From contig CAWGTD010000004.1 in the NCBI GenBank assembly GCA_963825415.1, forward strand, positions 1 to 20,152: a stretch of 20,152 nt of DNA, read 5' to 3'. Below the pieces are notes generated by a model, which ran no database searches, had not been told where the DNA came from, and saw only the letters and a list, made by a program, of their open reading frames with translations. A program made the position numbers and the translations under genes. Positions within the stretch are counted from its first letter, which is position 1. Every line of letters begins with the position of its first letter. Positions 1-10,159 of the stretch are shown here, in pieces. This DNA comes from BP-464 sp963825415 (GTDB taxonomy: Bacteria; Actinomycetota; Thermoleophilia; Solirubrobacterales; Solirubrobacteraceae).

Positions 1-16
1 GTAGGTCTATACCGAC

Positions 17-583
17 ATGACCGATCGAAAAGTCGTTCTCAAGATGGTGATGTCGCTCGATGGTTTTGTCACCAGTCCCGACGGGACTCATGACTGGATG
101 TTCGAATGGTTCGGCGACGATTCGGGTGAGTGGAACCGTCGCGCGCTCGACGAGGCCGGCGTCCACGCGATGGGGCGCCGCAGCTACGAGATCATGGGGC
201 CGCACTGGGCCGCGTCCGAGGGGCCGATCGCAACCGCGATGAACGAGAAGCCGAAGGCTGTCTTCTCCCACACCCTGAAGAAGGCGGAATGGGGGCCGGC
301 CGAGATCTTCGGCGGCGATCTGGCCGAAGCGATCGCAGAACTGAAGGGTCGGGGCGACGCAGGGACTGTCCTGGTCCACGGCGGCCCCGACTTCGCCAAG
401 TCGCTGACCCGCCTGGGCCTCGTCGACGAGTACCAGCTGACCACGGTCCCGATTGCGATCGGCGCGGGCCGCAGCCCATTCGCCGAGCTGAGAGAACACC
501 TGAAGCTGGATGTCGTCGAGGAGGCGCGGTTCCAGAGCGGAGCTCTCGCGCAGATCCTGGTGCCTCATCCCGCCCGGCGGTAG
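17..583 (+). CDS. Dihydrofolate reductase family protein (RibD C-terminal domain)
   Basis: The 188-residue product has the RibD C-terminal/DHFR-like fold pattern. An N-terminal strand ends in the MSLDGFV motif (residues 12-18), there is a central MGRRSYE motif, and a VLVHGGPDFAKSL segment (about 118-130) forms the glycine-rich nucleotide-binding loop. Members of this family are NADPH-dependent reductases or uncharacterised relatives; many are not true folate enzymes, so no substrate is assigned. The ATG at 17 starts directly on the conserved first strand. Only 16 bases lie upstream in the window, with a weak AGG at 3-5, so promoter and RBS cannot be judged. Its last 19 bases overlap the tail of a second gene of the same family on the other strand. 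Confidence 0.85.
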   Translation: MTDRKVVLKMVMSLDGFVTSPDGTHDWMFEWFGDDSGEWNRRALDEAGVHAMGRRSYEIMGPHWAASEGPIATAMNEKPKAVFSHTLKKAEWGPAEIFGGDLAEAIAELKGRGDAGTVLVHGGPDFAKSLTRLGLVDEYQLTTVPIAIGAGRSPFAELREHLKLDVVEEARFQSGALAQILVPHPARR

Positions 584-1170
584 CGGATGTGCGTGGCCAG
601 CGGCGAATGCAAGACCTCCACAGGCTCGAACCCGAACGACTCGACGCCGTCGAAGATCCGCTCGCCGGAGCCGAGCAGGACCGGCGCGACGTCGAGCGTG
701 AGCTCGTCGACGACCCCGGCAATGAGGGCCTGGCGCACAGTCGAGGCGCCACCCGCAATGTCTACGCCGCCCTCCCCGGCCGTCTCGCGCGCTTGTGCGT
801 AAGCGGCGTCGAAGCCGCCGGTGACGAAGTGAAAGGTCGTCCCGCCCTCCATCTCGATCGGCTCGTGAGCGTGATGGGTGAGCACAAACACCGGCGCGTG
901 GTAGGGCGGCTCGAGACCCCACCAGCCGCGCCAGTCCTCATCCCACTCGCCGCGGATCGGCCCGAACATGTTCCGCCCCATGACGTACGCGCCGCGCGGG
1001 CGCATGAGCCAGCCGGCCGCCGTCGCATCGGCGTCGTTGGCGCGCTCGTCGCCGAGATGCCAGGAATGGAGCTCGCGCCCACGCTTGCCGAGTGGATCCT
1101 CGCGGCTCTGGTCGGGCCCGGCGACGAAACCGTCGAGCGAGATCGACATGTGGCAGGTGGTGTCCGGCAT
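565..1170 (-). CDS. Dihydrofolate reductase family protein (RibD C-terminal domain), second copy
   Basis: The 201-residue product is another RibD C-terminal/DHFR-like reductase. It has the MSISLDGFVAGPDQS N-terminal motif, a MGRNMFGP motif in the first third, a GGVDIAGGAST nucleotide-binding loop, and a family-typical ending with VDELTLDVAPVLLGSGERIF. It is longer than the gene at 17-583 and only distantly similar to it. The reading frame is open to 1263, but the ATG at 1170 is preferred: an AGAGGA ribosome-binding site sits five bases upstream, and the conserved first strand begins a few residues later. The substrate is unknown. The gene is convergent with its neighbour, and the two stop regions overlap by 19 bp (565-583). 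Confidence 0.85.
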   Translation of the reverse strand: MPDTTCHMSISLDGFVAGPDQSREDPLGKRGRELHSWHLGDERANDADATAAGWLMRPRGAYVMGRNMFGPIRGEWDEDWRGWWGLEPPYHAPVFVLTHHAHEPIEMEGGTTFHFVTGGFDAAYAQARETAGEGGVDIAGGASTVRQALIAGVVDELTLDVAPVLLGSGERIFDGVESFGFEPVEVLHSPLATHIRYRRAG

Positions 1171-1175
1171 CGGCG

Positions 1176-1181
1176 TCCTCT
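1176..1181 (-). promoter_or_regulatory. Ribosome-binding site fixing the start at 1170
   Basis: Read on the minus strand this is AGAGGA, five bases before the ATG at 1170. It is the reason for choosing that start over the longer open frame that reaches 1263. Confidence 0.6.
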
Positions 1182-1378
1182 CGGGTAGTTGCGACCGCAT
1201 TGTGAAGCCGCGTGGGCTCGCGACGCCCGGGTTTCGTCCGAAGCGGCAGCTCGCTTGCGGCATGAGGCGGGTGTGGCGGGTTCTGGGCAGCTAGGAAACG
1301 AGGAGGCCACTGGTTGCGCGAAGGCGCGCGTCTCTCGCGGGCAATCGGGTGCCTCTTGCGACGGTTGACGGTCGACTG

Positions 1379-1440
1379 CGGGCGTTGGGCTATCAAACCC
1401 ACCACATAGGTGCATTTGATCGCCCAACCCTGACCGCCCG
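1379..1440. repeat. Long imperfect inverted repeat (hairpin)
   Basis: The inner arms TTGGGCTATCAAA (1385-1397) and TTTGATCGCCCAA (1415-1427) are reverse complements with one mismatch around a 17-base loop. A further outer pair, CGGGCG (1379-1384) and CGCCCG (1435-1440), extends the stem across a 7-base bulge on the right side. No T-run follows on either side, so it does not look like a simple intrinsic terminator. An operator, a structured leader or a small dispersed palindromic repeat are all possible. Confidence 0.6.
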
Positions 1441-1535
1441 GGGCGAATGGCCCGCACGTAGCCGCGGTTGCTCGCGAGCGACGCGCGCGATTGCGCAGGC
1501 GGGCGCCTCCTTTTCCCTAGCTGCCCCGTCCCCGC

Positions 1536-1587
1536 CATCGAGTGGACGGTTGACCCCCCGTATTCGAGGCAAAGTGTCCACTCGATG
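1536..1587. repeat. Perfect 12-bp inverted repeat with 28-base spacer
   Basis: CATCGAGTGGAC at 1536-1547 and GTCCACTCGATG at 1576-1587 are exact reverse complements separated by 28 bases. No T-tract follows, which argues against an intrinsic terminator. The arms look like a paired binding site or the ends of a small palindromic repeat. Function is unknown. Confidence 0.65.
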
Positions 1588-1848
1588 CCACACCCGCTAC
1601 CGCGGCAAAGCGGGCCGGCGCTTCGCGGGCGCGGTGAGCCGCTCCGGCGAAACCGTGACCGCGCGACCAGGGTGTCGTGCATCGCCGACGCTCACGTGGG
1701 CGGGGACGCGACGGGGGTCCGAAGGGCGCTCCCGCCCCGGAGCCGGAGGCGGAGGGGTGGCCCGGCGGATCCCCGGACGCGGCCGCGCCCGACCGAGAAC
1801 GCTTGCCGACGAACCGATGAACGAGTGCGTTCTAGACTCCGCGCCCGC

Positions 1849-2772
1849 ATGGCCGCGCCTCCCACAGCCGAACAGATCCGCGAGGTCAACACTCGCTATC
1901 ACGACGTCGCCGCCGCGGACTACGACACCAAGTGGGGCATCGATTTCGGCGAGATCGGCCGCAGCCAGGTGCTCGGCAAGGTCCGCAAGCTGCTGGGCAG
2001 CCGGCCGGGGCCGTTCGGCGATGCCCTCGAGATCGGCGCGGGCACGGGCTACTTCTCGCTGAACCTCGTGCAGGAGGGCGTGATCGAGCGCCCCACCTGC
2101 ACCGACATCTCCCAGGGGATGGTCGACACGCTGGCCGCCAACGCCGCCCGGCTGGGCATCGACGTGCAGACGGCCGTGGCCGACGCCGAGGGCCTGCCCT
2201 TCCCCGACGAGAGCTTCGACCTCGTCCTCGGCCACGCGATCCTGCACCACATTCCTAATTTGGTTGCCGCGTTCAGGGAATTCCACCGGGTCCTGCGCCC
2301 GGGCGGTGTGTTCCTGTTCGCGGGCGAGCCCTCGCGGGTGGGCGACCGCATCGCCGCATACCCCAAGCGCGGCGCGGCCGCGGTCTCGCCGGTGTGGCGA
2401 GCGCTTGTGCGCGCGCGCCCGGCCGAGCGTCACGCCGGCAACGGCGCCTCGGGCGGTGGCTTCGACGATCACTCGCTGGAGCCCTACGTCGACGTCCACG
2501 CCTTCACGCCCGACGAGCTCTCCGCGCACGCCGACCGCGCGCGCTTCGCCGACGTTCGAGTCCGCGGCGAGGAGCTGCTGGCCAACTGGTTCGGCTGGGC
2601 GAACCGCACGCTGGAGGCCAGCGCGGCGGCCGAGGACATCCCGTGGCTGTGGCGTCAGTACGCCTACCGCGGCTACCTGCTCCTCCAGCAGGTCGACAGC
2701 CGGGTGCTGGAGCCGCGCTTCCCCGCGCGGGTCTTCTACAACCTGATGATCACGGGCCGCAAGGCCGGCTGA
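1849..2772 (+). CDS. Class I SAM-dependent methyltransferase
   Basis: The 307-residue product has the Rossmann-type methyltransferase pattern. Motif I is EIGAGTG at residues 61-67, a TDIS acidic region follows, then ADAEGLPFPDESFDLV (about 111-126), an HHIP motif and the RVLRPGG turn. The C-terminal half is specific to this protein and gives no hint of substrate. The frame is open upstream to 1468, but the ATG at 1849 gives a normal methyltransferase N-terminus, and the upstream translation resembles no protein. The stop codon at 2770-2772 directly abuts the treZ start in the same frame, so the two are very likely co-transcribed. The role is unknown. Because its partners act on trehalose and maltooligosaccharides, methylation of a sugar or lipid product is possible but unproven. 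Confidence 0.85.
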   Translation: MAAPPTAEQIREVNTRYHDVAAADYDTKWGIDFGEIGRSQVLGKVRKLLGSRPGPFGDALEIGAGTGYFSLNLVQEGVIERPTCTDISQGMVDTLAANAARLGIDVQTAVADAEGLPFPDESFDLVLGHAILHHIPNLVAAFREFHRVLRPGGVFLFAGEPSRVGDRIAAYPKRGAAAVSPVWRALVRARPAERHAGNGASGGGFDDHSLEPYVDVHAFTPDELSAHADRARFADVRVRGEELLANWFGWANRTLEASAAAEDIPWLWRQYAYRGYLLLQQVDSRVLEPRFPARVFYNLMITGRKAG

Positions 2773-4509
2773 TTGCCACAGCTCGAGCAGCTCCCGTTCG
2801 GCCGCCCGCTCGGCGCCCGGCCGCTTCGCGCCGCTGCGACCGAGGTGCGCGTCTGGGCACCGGCGGCTGAGTCGGTGGCCGTGCGCTGGACCGGCTCCGA
2901 CCAACCGCTGCGACTGGCGGGATACGGGGTATGGGAAGGGATCGTGGAGCCGCTGGCGGCCGGCGACGACTACTGGATCGTCCTCGACGGGACGCCGTGG
3001 CCGGACCCGGCGACCCGTTGGCAGCCCGAAGGCATGCGCGGGCCGTCGCGCGTGCTCGACACCGAAGCGTTCGAGTGGACCGACGGCGACTGGACGCCGC
3101 CCGCCCTCGCCGACCTCGTGATCTACGAGCTGCACGTCGGCACATTCAGCGACGTGGGGACGTTCGAGGGCGCGATCCCGCACCTGGCGGCACTGCGCGA
3201 CCTGGGTGTCACGGCGATCGAGCTGATGCCGGTCGCCGACGGCCCAGGCATGCGTGGCTGGGGGTATGACGGCGTGTACCCGTCCGCCGCGCATTGCGCC
3301 TACGGCGGGCCTGGCGGTTTCGCGCGGCTGGTCGACGCCGCACACGCCGCCGGTCTGGCCGTGCTGCTCGACGTCGTCTACAACCACGTCGGCGCGTCGG
3401 GCGATGCCGCGCTGGCGGCGTTCGGGCCCTACTTCACCGACCGGTACTCGACCTTCTGGGGCGAGGCGATGAATTTCGATTCGGGAGGCGCCGACGGCGT
3501 GCGCGAGTGGGTCGTGCAGAGCGCCGTGGGCTGGGTCGAGGACTTCCACGTCGACGGCCTGCGCCTCGACGCGATCCACGCGATCTACGACACGAGCGCG
3601 CGCCACGTGCTGCAGGAGCTGACCGAGCGCGTCCACGCCGCCCGCGCCGGCGCGCTGGTCATCGCCGAGAGCGGGCTGAACGATCCCAAGGTCGTCCAGC
3701 CGGTGGCGGGCAACGGCTTCGGGTGCGACGCCACCTGGGCCGACGACTTCCACCACGCGCTGCGCGTGCTGCTCACCGGCGAGCGCGACGGCTACTACGA
3801 GGACTTCGGCGCCGTCGAACAGCTCGCCAAGGCGTTCGGGCGCCCGCATGTCCACGACGGCAGCTACAGCGCGGTTCGCGGGCGCGCCTTCGGGGGGCCC
3901 GCGGACGACGTCGCGCCCGAACGATTCGTCGTCTTCTCCCAGAACCACGACCAGGTGGGCAACCGCGCGATCGGCGACCGGATGCCGCCGGGCTGCCGTC
4001 CGCTCGCCGCGATGTGCGTGCTGCTCTCGCCGTTCACGCCGCTGCTGTTCATGGGCGAGGAGTACGGCGAGGATGCGCCCTTCCAGTTCTTCACCGACCA
4101 CATCGACGAGGAGATCGCGCTTGCCACCCGCGAGGGGCGGCGGCGGGAGTTCGCCGGGTTCGCCGGCTTCGCGGCCGACGACGTCCCCGATCCCCAGGAC
4201 CCGGCGACCTTCGAGCGCTCACGGTTGTCACGGAGGGAGGCAGCGGGCGTTCGCGACTACTACAAGCGACTGCTGGCGCTCCGCACCGAGCTCGGACATG
4301 AAGAGGTGGAGCGCACCGAGTTCGACGAGGAGGACCGGACGCTGGTCGTCGCGCGCGCCGGCTTCGAGCTCGCGTGCAACTTCAGCGCGGACGAGGAGCG
4401 TCGCGTCGCCGCCGGCGGCGGCGAGCTGGTGCTGGCGACGCACGAGGGCGTGTCCGTCGACGACGGCCACGTGGTCCTGCCGCCGCTCGCGGGCGCGGTG
4501 CTGCGATGA
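2773..4509 (+). CDS. treZ: Malto-oligosyltrehalose trehalohydrolase (TreZ)
   Basis: This GH13 enzyme releases trehalose from the maltooligosyltrehalose made by TreY (EC 3.2.1.141). The 578 residues match the usual family length. An N-terminal beta-sandwich contains EVRVWAPAAESV, followed by a TIM barrel with region I DVVYNH (200-205), the nucleophile Asp266 in GLRLDAIHA, the acid Glu299 in VIAESGLND, and Asp393 in FSQNHDQVGN. The spacing resembles Sulfolobus TreZ (Asp252, Glu283, Asp377). No ATG is available; the TTG at 2773 immediately follows the methyltransferase stop, and a weak AAGG at 2761-2764 lies eight bases upstream. The stop overlaps the glgX start as ATGA (4506-4509), indicating translational coupling. 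Confidence 0.93.
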   Translation: MPQLEQLPFGRPLGARPLRAAATEVRVWAPAAESVAVRWTGSDQPLRLAGYGVWEGIVEPLAAGDDYWIVLDGTPWPDPATRWQPEGMRGPSRVLDTEAFEWTDGDWTPPALADLVIYELHVGTFSDVGTFEGAIPHLAALRDLGVTAIELMPVADGPGMRGWGYDGVYPSAAHCAYGGPGGFARLVDAAHAAGLAVLLDVVYNHVGASGDAALAAFGPYFTDRYSTFWGEAMNFDSGGADGVREWVVQSAVGWVEDFHVDGLRLDAIHAIYDTSARHVLQELTERVHAARAGALVIAESGLNDPKVVQPVAGNGFGCDATWADDFHHALRVLLTGERDGYYEDFGAVEQLAKAFGRPHVHDGSYSAVRGRAFGGPADDVAPERFVVFSQNHDQVGNRAIGDRMPPGCRPLAAMCVLLSPFTPLLFMGEEYGEDAPFQFFTDHIDEEIALATREGRRREFAGFAGFAADDVPDPQDPATFERSRLSRREAAGVRDYYKRLLALRTELGHEEVERTEFDEEDRTLVVARAGFELACNFSADEERRVAAGGGELVLATHEGVSVDDGHVVLPPLAGAVLR

Positions 4510-6619
4510 GCCGCGAGGTCTGGCCCGGGCGCCCCTTCCCGCTCGGCGCGACCTGGGACGGCCAGGGCACGAACTTCTCGCTGTTCAGCGAGAACGCCGA
4601 GGCCGTCGAGCTCTGCCTCTACTCCGGCGAGGCCGAGGAGCGCGTGGAGATCACCGAGCGCACCGCCTTTCACTGGCACTGCTACCTGCCGGGCGTCGGG
4701 CCCGGCCAGTGCTACGGCTATCGCGTGCGGGGCGAGTACGCGCCCGACCGTGGCCACCGCTTCAACCCGGCCAAGCTGCTGATCGACCCCTACGCGAAGG
4801 CGATCGAGGGGCCGATCCGCTTCGAGCTTGGCAACGTGCTGCCCTACGTGCCCGACGGCAGCGACGACGCCGACCGCGAGCCCGACGACACCGATAGCGC
4901 CGATGCGATCCCCAAGTCGATCGTCGTCGACGAGGGCTTCGACTGGGAGGACGACCGCCCGCCCGACCACCCGTGGAGCGAGACGGTCATCTACGAGACG
5001 CACGTCAAGGGCTTCACCCGCCTGCACCCCGAGGTGCGCGAGGACCTGCGCGGCACCTATGCGGGCCTGGCCTCCGAGCCGGCGCTCGACTACCTCGCCG
5101 ACCTGGGCGTCACCGCGGTCGAGCTGCTGCCGGTGCACCACATCGCCGACGAGGAGTTCCTGCACGAGCGCGGGCTGACCAACTACTGGGGCTACAGCTC
5201 GATCGGCTACCTCGCGCCGCACGCCCTCTACGCGGCGACCGGCAACCGCGGCGAGCAGGTCCGCGAGTTCAAGGGCATGGTCAAGGCGTTGCACCGGCGC
5301 GGCATCGAGGTGATCCTCGACGTCGTCTACAACCACACCGCCGAGGGCAACCACCTGGGCCCGATGCTCGCCTTCCGCGGGGTCGACAACGCCAGCTACT
5401 ACCGGCTGATCCCCGACGACGCCCGCCACTACATGGACTACACGGGCACCGGCAACACGCTCAACACGGTCCACCCGGCTGTGCTGCGGATGATCATGGA
5501 CTCGCTGCGCTACTGGGTCGTGCACTGCCACGTCGACGGATTTCGCTTCGACCTGGCGAGCGCGCTCGCGCGCGGGCTCTACGACGTCGACCGGCTGCAC
5601 TCGTTCTTCGACACGATCCACCAGGACCCGGTGCTCAGCCAGGTAAAGCTGATCGCCGAGCCGTGGGACGTCGGCCCGGGCGGCTACCAGGTCGGCAACT
5701 TCCCGGTCCTGTGGAGCGAGTGGAACGGGATCTATCGCGACGTGATGCGCGACTTCTGGCGCGAGCAGGAGAGCGTGGCCGACTTCGCCTCGCGCTTCAC
5801 CGGTTCGAGCGACCTCTACGAGTCCGACGGGCGCAAGCCGTTCGCATCGATCAACTTCATCACCGCCCACGACGGGTTCACGCTGCGCGACCTCGTCTCG
5901 TTCAACGAGAAGCACAACGAGGCCAACCACGAGGACAATCGCGACGGCACCGACGACAACCGCTCGTGGAACTGCGGCGTCGAGGGGCCGACCGACGATC
6001 CCGAGGTCAACGCGCTGCGCGCCCGCCAGCAGCGCAACTTCCTCGCCACGCTGCTGCTGTCCCAGGGCGTGCCGATGCTGCTCGGCGGCGACGAGTTCGC
6101 CCGCACCCAGCACGGCAACAACAACGCGTGGTGCCAGGACTCCGAGATCTCCTGGTACGACTGGGAACTGGACGCCGGCCAGCGCGAGCTGCTGACGTTC
6201 GCCAAGCGCCTGCTGGCGCTGCGCCGCGACCATCCGGTGTTCCGCCGCCAGCGCTTTCTGGAGGGAAAGGACGTCGCGGGGTCGGGCCTGCCGGACGTGT
6301 GGTGGTTTCGCCCGGACGGCCGCAAGATGACCCAGCGCGACTGGCACCGGGCAGACGCGCGCGTGCTCGGCGTGTTCCTCAACGGCACCGCCATCGCAGG
6401 CCAGACCCGCCACGGCGAGCGGATCGACGACGACTCGTTCCTGCTGCTCTTCAACGCCCACCACGAGGACATGACGTTCACGCTGCCGGTGCGCCGGTTC
6501 GGCGCCGCGTGGACACATGAGCTCTGTACGTTCGACCCCGCGATCGCCGCCGGCGAGGACCGCCTCGCCGCGCGCGGCGACGTCGAGGTGCGGGCGCGCT
6601 CGGTGAAGTTGCTGCGCCG

Positions 6620-6626
<7 letters not shown>
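4506..6626 (+). CDS. glgX: Glycogen debranching enzyme (GlgX/TreX type)
   Basis: This isoamylase-type GH13 enzyme hydrolyses alpha-1,6 branches and supplies linear chains to TreY. The product is 706 residues, a normal length. The N-terminal CBM48-like domain has GTNFSLFSENAEAVELCLY. The barrel shows region I DVVYNHTAEGN, nucleophile Asp349 in GFRFDLAS, acid Glu385 in LIAEPWDVG, and Asp456 in ITAHDGFTLRDLV, with the typical debranching-enzyme sequence NNNAWCQD later on. The order and spacing agree with E. coli GlgX (Asp336, Glu371, Asp443). The ATG at 4506 overlaps the treZ stop by four bases, and the end overlaps the treY GTG start by seven bases (6620-6626). In this position it plays the role often called TreX in treX-treY-treZ operons. 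Confidence 0.95.
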
Positions 6627-8453
<1,827 letters not shown>

Positions 8454-8460
8454 CGCGCGA

Positions 8461-10105
8461 TCAGCCCCGAATGACCAGCGTGCGCGAGATCACGGCGCTG
8501 TGGACGGGAGCAATCGCGCGCAACCGGATCCGGTAGCGACCGCGCTTGCCGACGGACGCGAGCCGGATCGTGTTCTTGCCCGAGTGCACCCGGACGACCT
8601 GGGGCTTGAAGCCGAGGCGGCCAAGGAGCACTTGCGCCACCAGCCGTGCGCCCTCGGGCGCCGTCACGCGCAGCCGGATCCGCGCGCCCTTGCGGGCACG
8701 GACCGTTCCCTTGGCGACCTTGATGCCCAGCCGCGGCTCGGCCGGGACTTTCGGCGCCGGCGTGCCGACGGCAGCAGCGAACTCCGCGAAGAACCGGGCC
8801 AAGGCGTACTCGCGGGCCCGCGCCTTGGGGTCGGCGAGCCGGGCGGATCACGGTCGGCCGGGCGTGCGCACGACGCAGCTTCGAGATCAGCTGCCGGCGC
8901 AGAGACAGGTCCTTGATGACCGCCAGTGCGGCCGCACGAGCCGCCGGTCCCGCGGAGGTCAGCGCCGCCTCGGGATCGGTTCCCGCGGGGGGCTGGCTCG
9001 CACGGCGGACGGCATCGGCGGCGGCGACGAGCGCCGCGAGATTGCTGCCGATCCGCTTGCCCAACGCACTCGGGCCGGCCACACGCTTGAGCTTTGCCGC
9101 CGCCCGAGCGTTGGCCACGCGGAACAGGCCGCGCGGCCTGCCGCCGGGGTCGTTGCCCCACGGATGGTCGGTCGATGGCTGCTTGCGGAGTTGCTTCCCC
9201 CAGTCCCGCAGCCCGCCGGAGGCACCCTTGACGCCCTTTCCGACGAGGAACTTCTTGAAGTTCTCGATCGCCTTGTAGGCGTCGTAGCTGCCGTCGATGA
9301 AATTCGCGGCTCCGTCCGCGAGATCAGCCACGCCGGGCGGGTTGAAGTCGCGGGTGATGACGACGTTCGTCGTGGAGCTGGATGTCTGTCCGCGCTCGTA
9401 GTGGATGGTGACCGCCACCGGCCGCTTGCCCAGGTCGGCGGCGTAGCGGTGCGAGAACACCGCGTTGCCGCCGAAGACGAAGATGCACTTCGTCTGGATC
9501 CTGCCGGCCGGCTTGGTCGCACAGGCGTCGCTCTTGCCGTCGCCCCAGTTGACCTCGATGTAGTTGACCGGCTCGAACGAGATCGGATCGATCTCGAGGT
9601 CCTTCGTCCGATCCGAGAACACGATGTCCGACCCGACCGAGAGGCGCGGCTTCGGCTGTGGGGCGGCCGGAGGCAACGGACCGATCGTGTGCTTCGGAGG
9701 CGCTGGCCCGATCGTCGTCTTCGGCGCATTCACATCGACCTGCCAGTTCCCTGTGGGGCCGCGCGGGCCTTGGAAGCCCTTCTCGCCGTACGGGGTGTCG
9801 CAGGTTCCCAGCCAGTAGAGCGGCGCGCCGTACGAGCCGTTCCTCTGGTCCTTCGGCACGTGGATGGTCGTGCTGGCGGTCAGCCCCGTTCCTTTGGAGC
9901 TCCCCAGGTCCCACGTGTACTTGTGGCCACCGGTGCAGCCCGGATTGGCGAACTCGCCCGCCGTGGCGGTCACCGTGACCGTGATCGTCGTGCCTGGCCG
10001 AACCTTGCCCGAGGGCGGGTTGGTCGTGATGGTGATGGCGTGGGCCGGACCCGCGACGGCCAGGAAGACGGCTGCTACGAGAAGTGCGCTGGACCGGCGA
10101 GCCAC
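8461..10105 (-). CDS. Exported protein of unknown function with PKD-like domain, one frame change
   Basis: The function is not recognised. Starting at GTG 10105, preceded by AGGG at a seven-base spacing, the product opens with a clear signal peptide: basic RR, a hydrophobic core, and AHA at residues 21-23 as the likely cleavage site. It continues with a beta-rich segment, a short stretch of three Gly-X-Y triplets, a Pro-rich linker, and a PKD-like domain around residues 165-240 (NWGDGKSD at 186-193, then FSHRYA). An Ala/Arg/Lys-rich helical part follows, then a C-terminal beta-sandwich of about 90 residues. The frame breaks at 8845-8846. Removing one base gives VIARLADPKARA and a 547-residue product ending at 8461. 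Without that correction translation runs on in a low-complexity frame to 8327. It is probably exported and may be cell-wall-associated. Confidence 0.7.
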
Positions 10106-10159
10106 GTGCGAGCCCTACCACGCCACGGCACCGTCGGGCAACCGACGTGTGGCACCACT

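Larger units (their letters stand above)
1171..1848. other. Non-coding intergenic stretch with two inverted repeats
   Basis: These 678 bp lie between the divergent starts of the reductase gene (1170) and the methyltransferase gene (1849). No frame shows a recognisable protein, and the open frames through it look like GC-driven shadows. It holds two inverted repeats (1379-1440 and 1536-1587) and a 10-bp direct repeat, GACGGTTGAC, at 1360-1369 and 1545-1554. A TAGACT hexamer at 1833-1838 ends ten bases before the methyltransferase ATG and could be a -10 element for a very short-leader or leaderless transcript. No convincing -35 accompanies it. No tRNA or other known RNA was seen. Confidence 0.6.

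Noticed and set aside
130..1188. 352-codon plus-strand open frame spanning both reductase genes
   Set aside because: It is a shadow of the two real genes: Arg/Pro/Ala-rich, without motifs, and crossing their convergent junction.
1511..1514. T-run near the second inverted repeat as a terminator
   Set aside because: It is only four T residues, lies upstream of the repeat rather than after a stem, and does not fit an intrinsic terminator.
1468..1848. In-frame upstream extension of the methyltransferase
   Set aside because: The translation here is Arg/Pro-rich and unlike any protein, and a normal methyltransferase N-terminus begins at ATG 1849.
1597..4101. 834-codon open frame on the minus strand
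   Set aside because: It lies antisense to the methyltransferase and treZ, has low-complexity Ala/Arg/Gly/Val composition and no family motifs. It is a typical GC-rich shadow frame.
9753..9782. Collagen-like Gly-X-Y triplets in the exported PKD-like protein
   Set aside because: Only about three triplets occur, too few to call a collagen-like domain.
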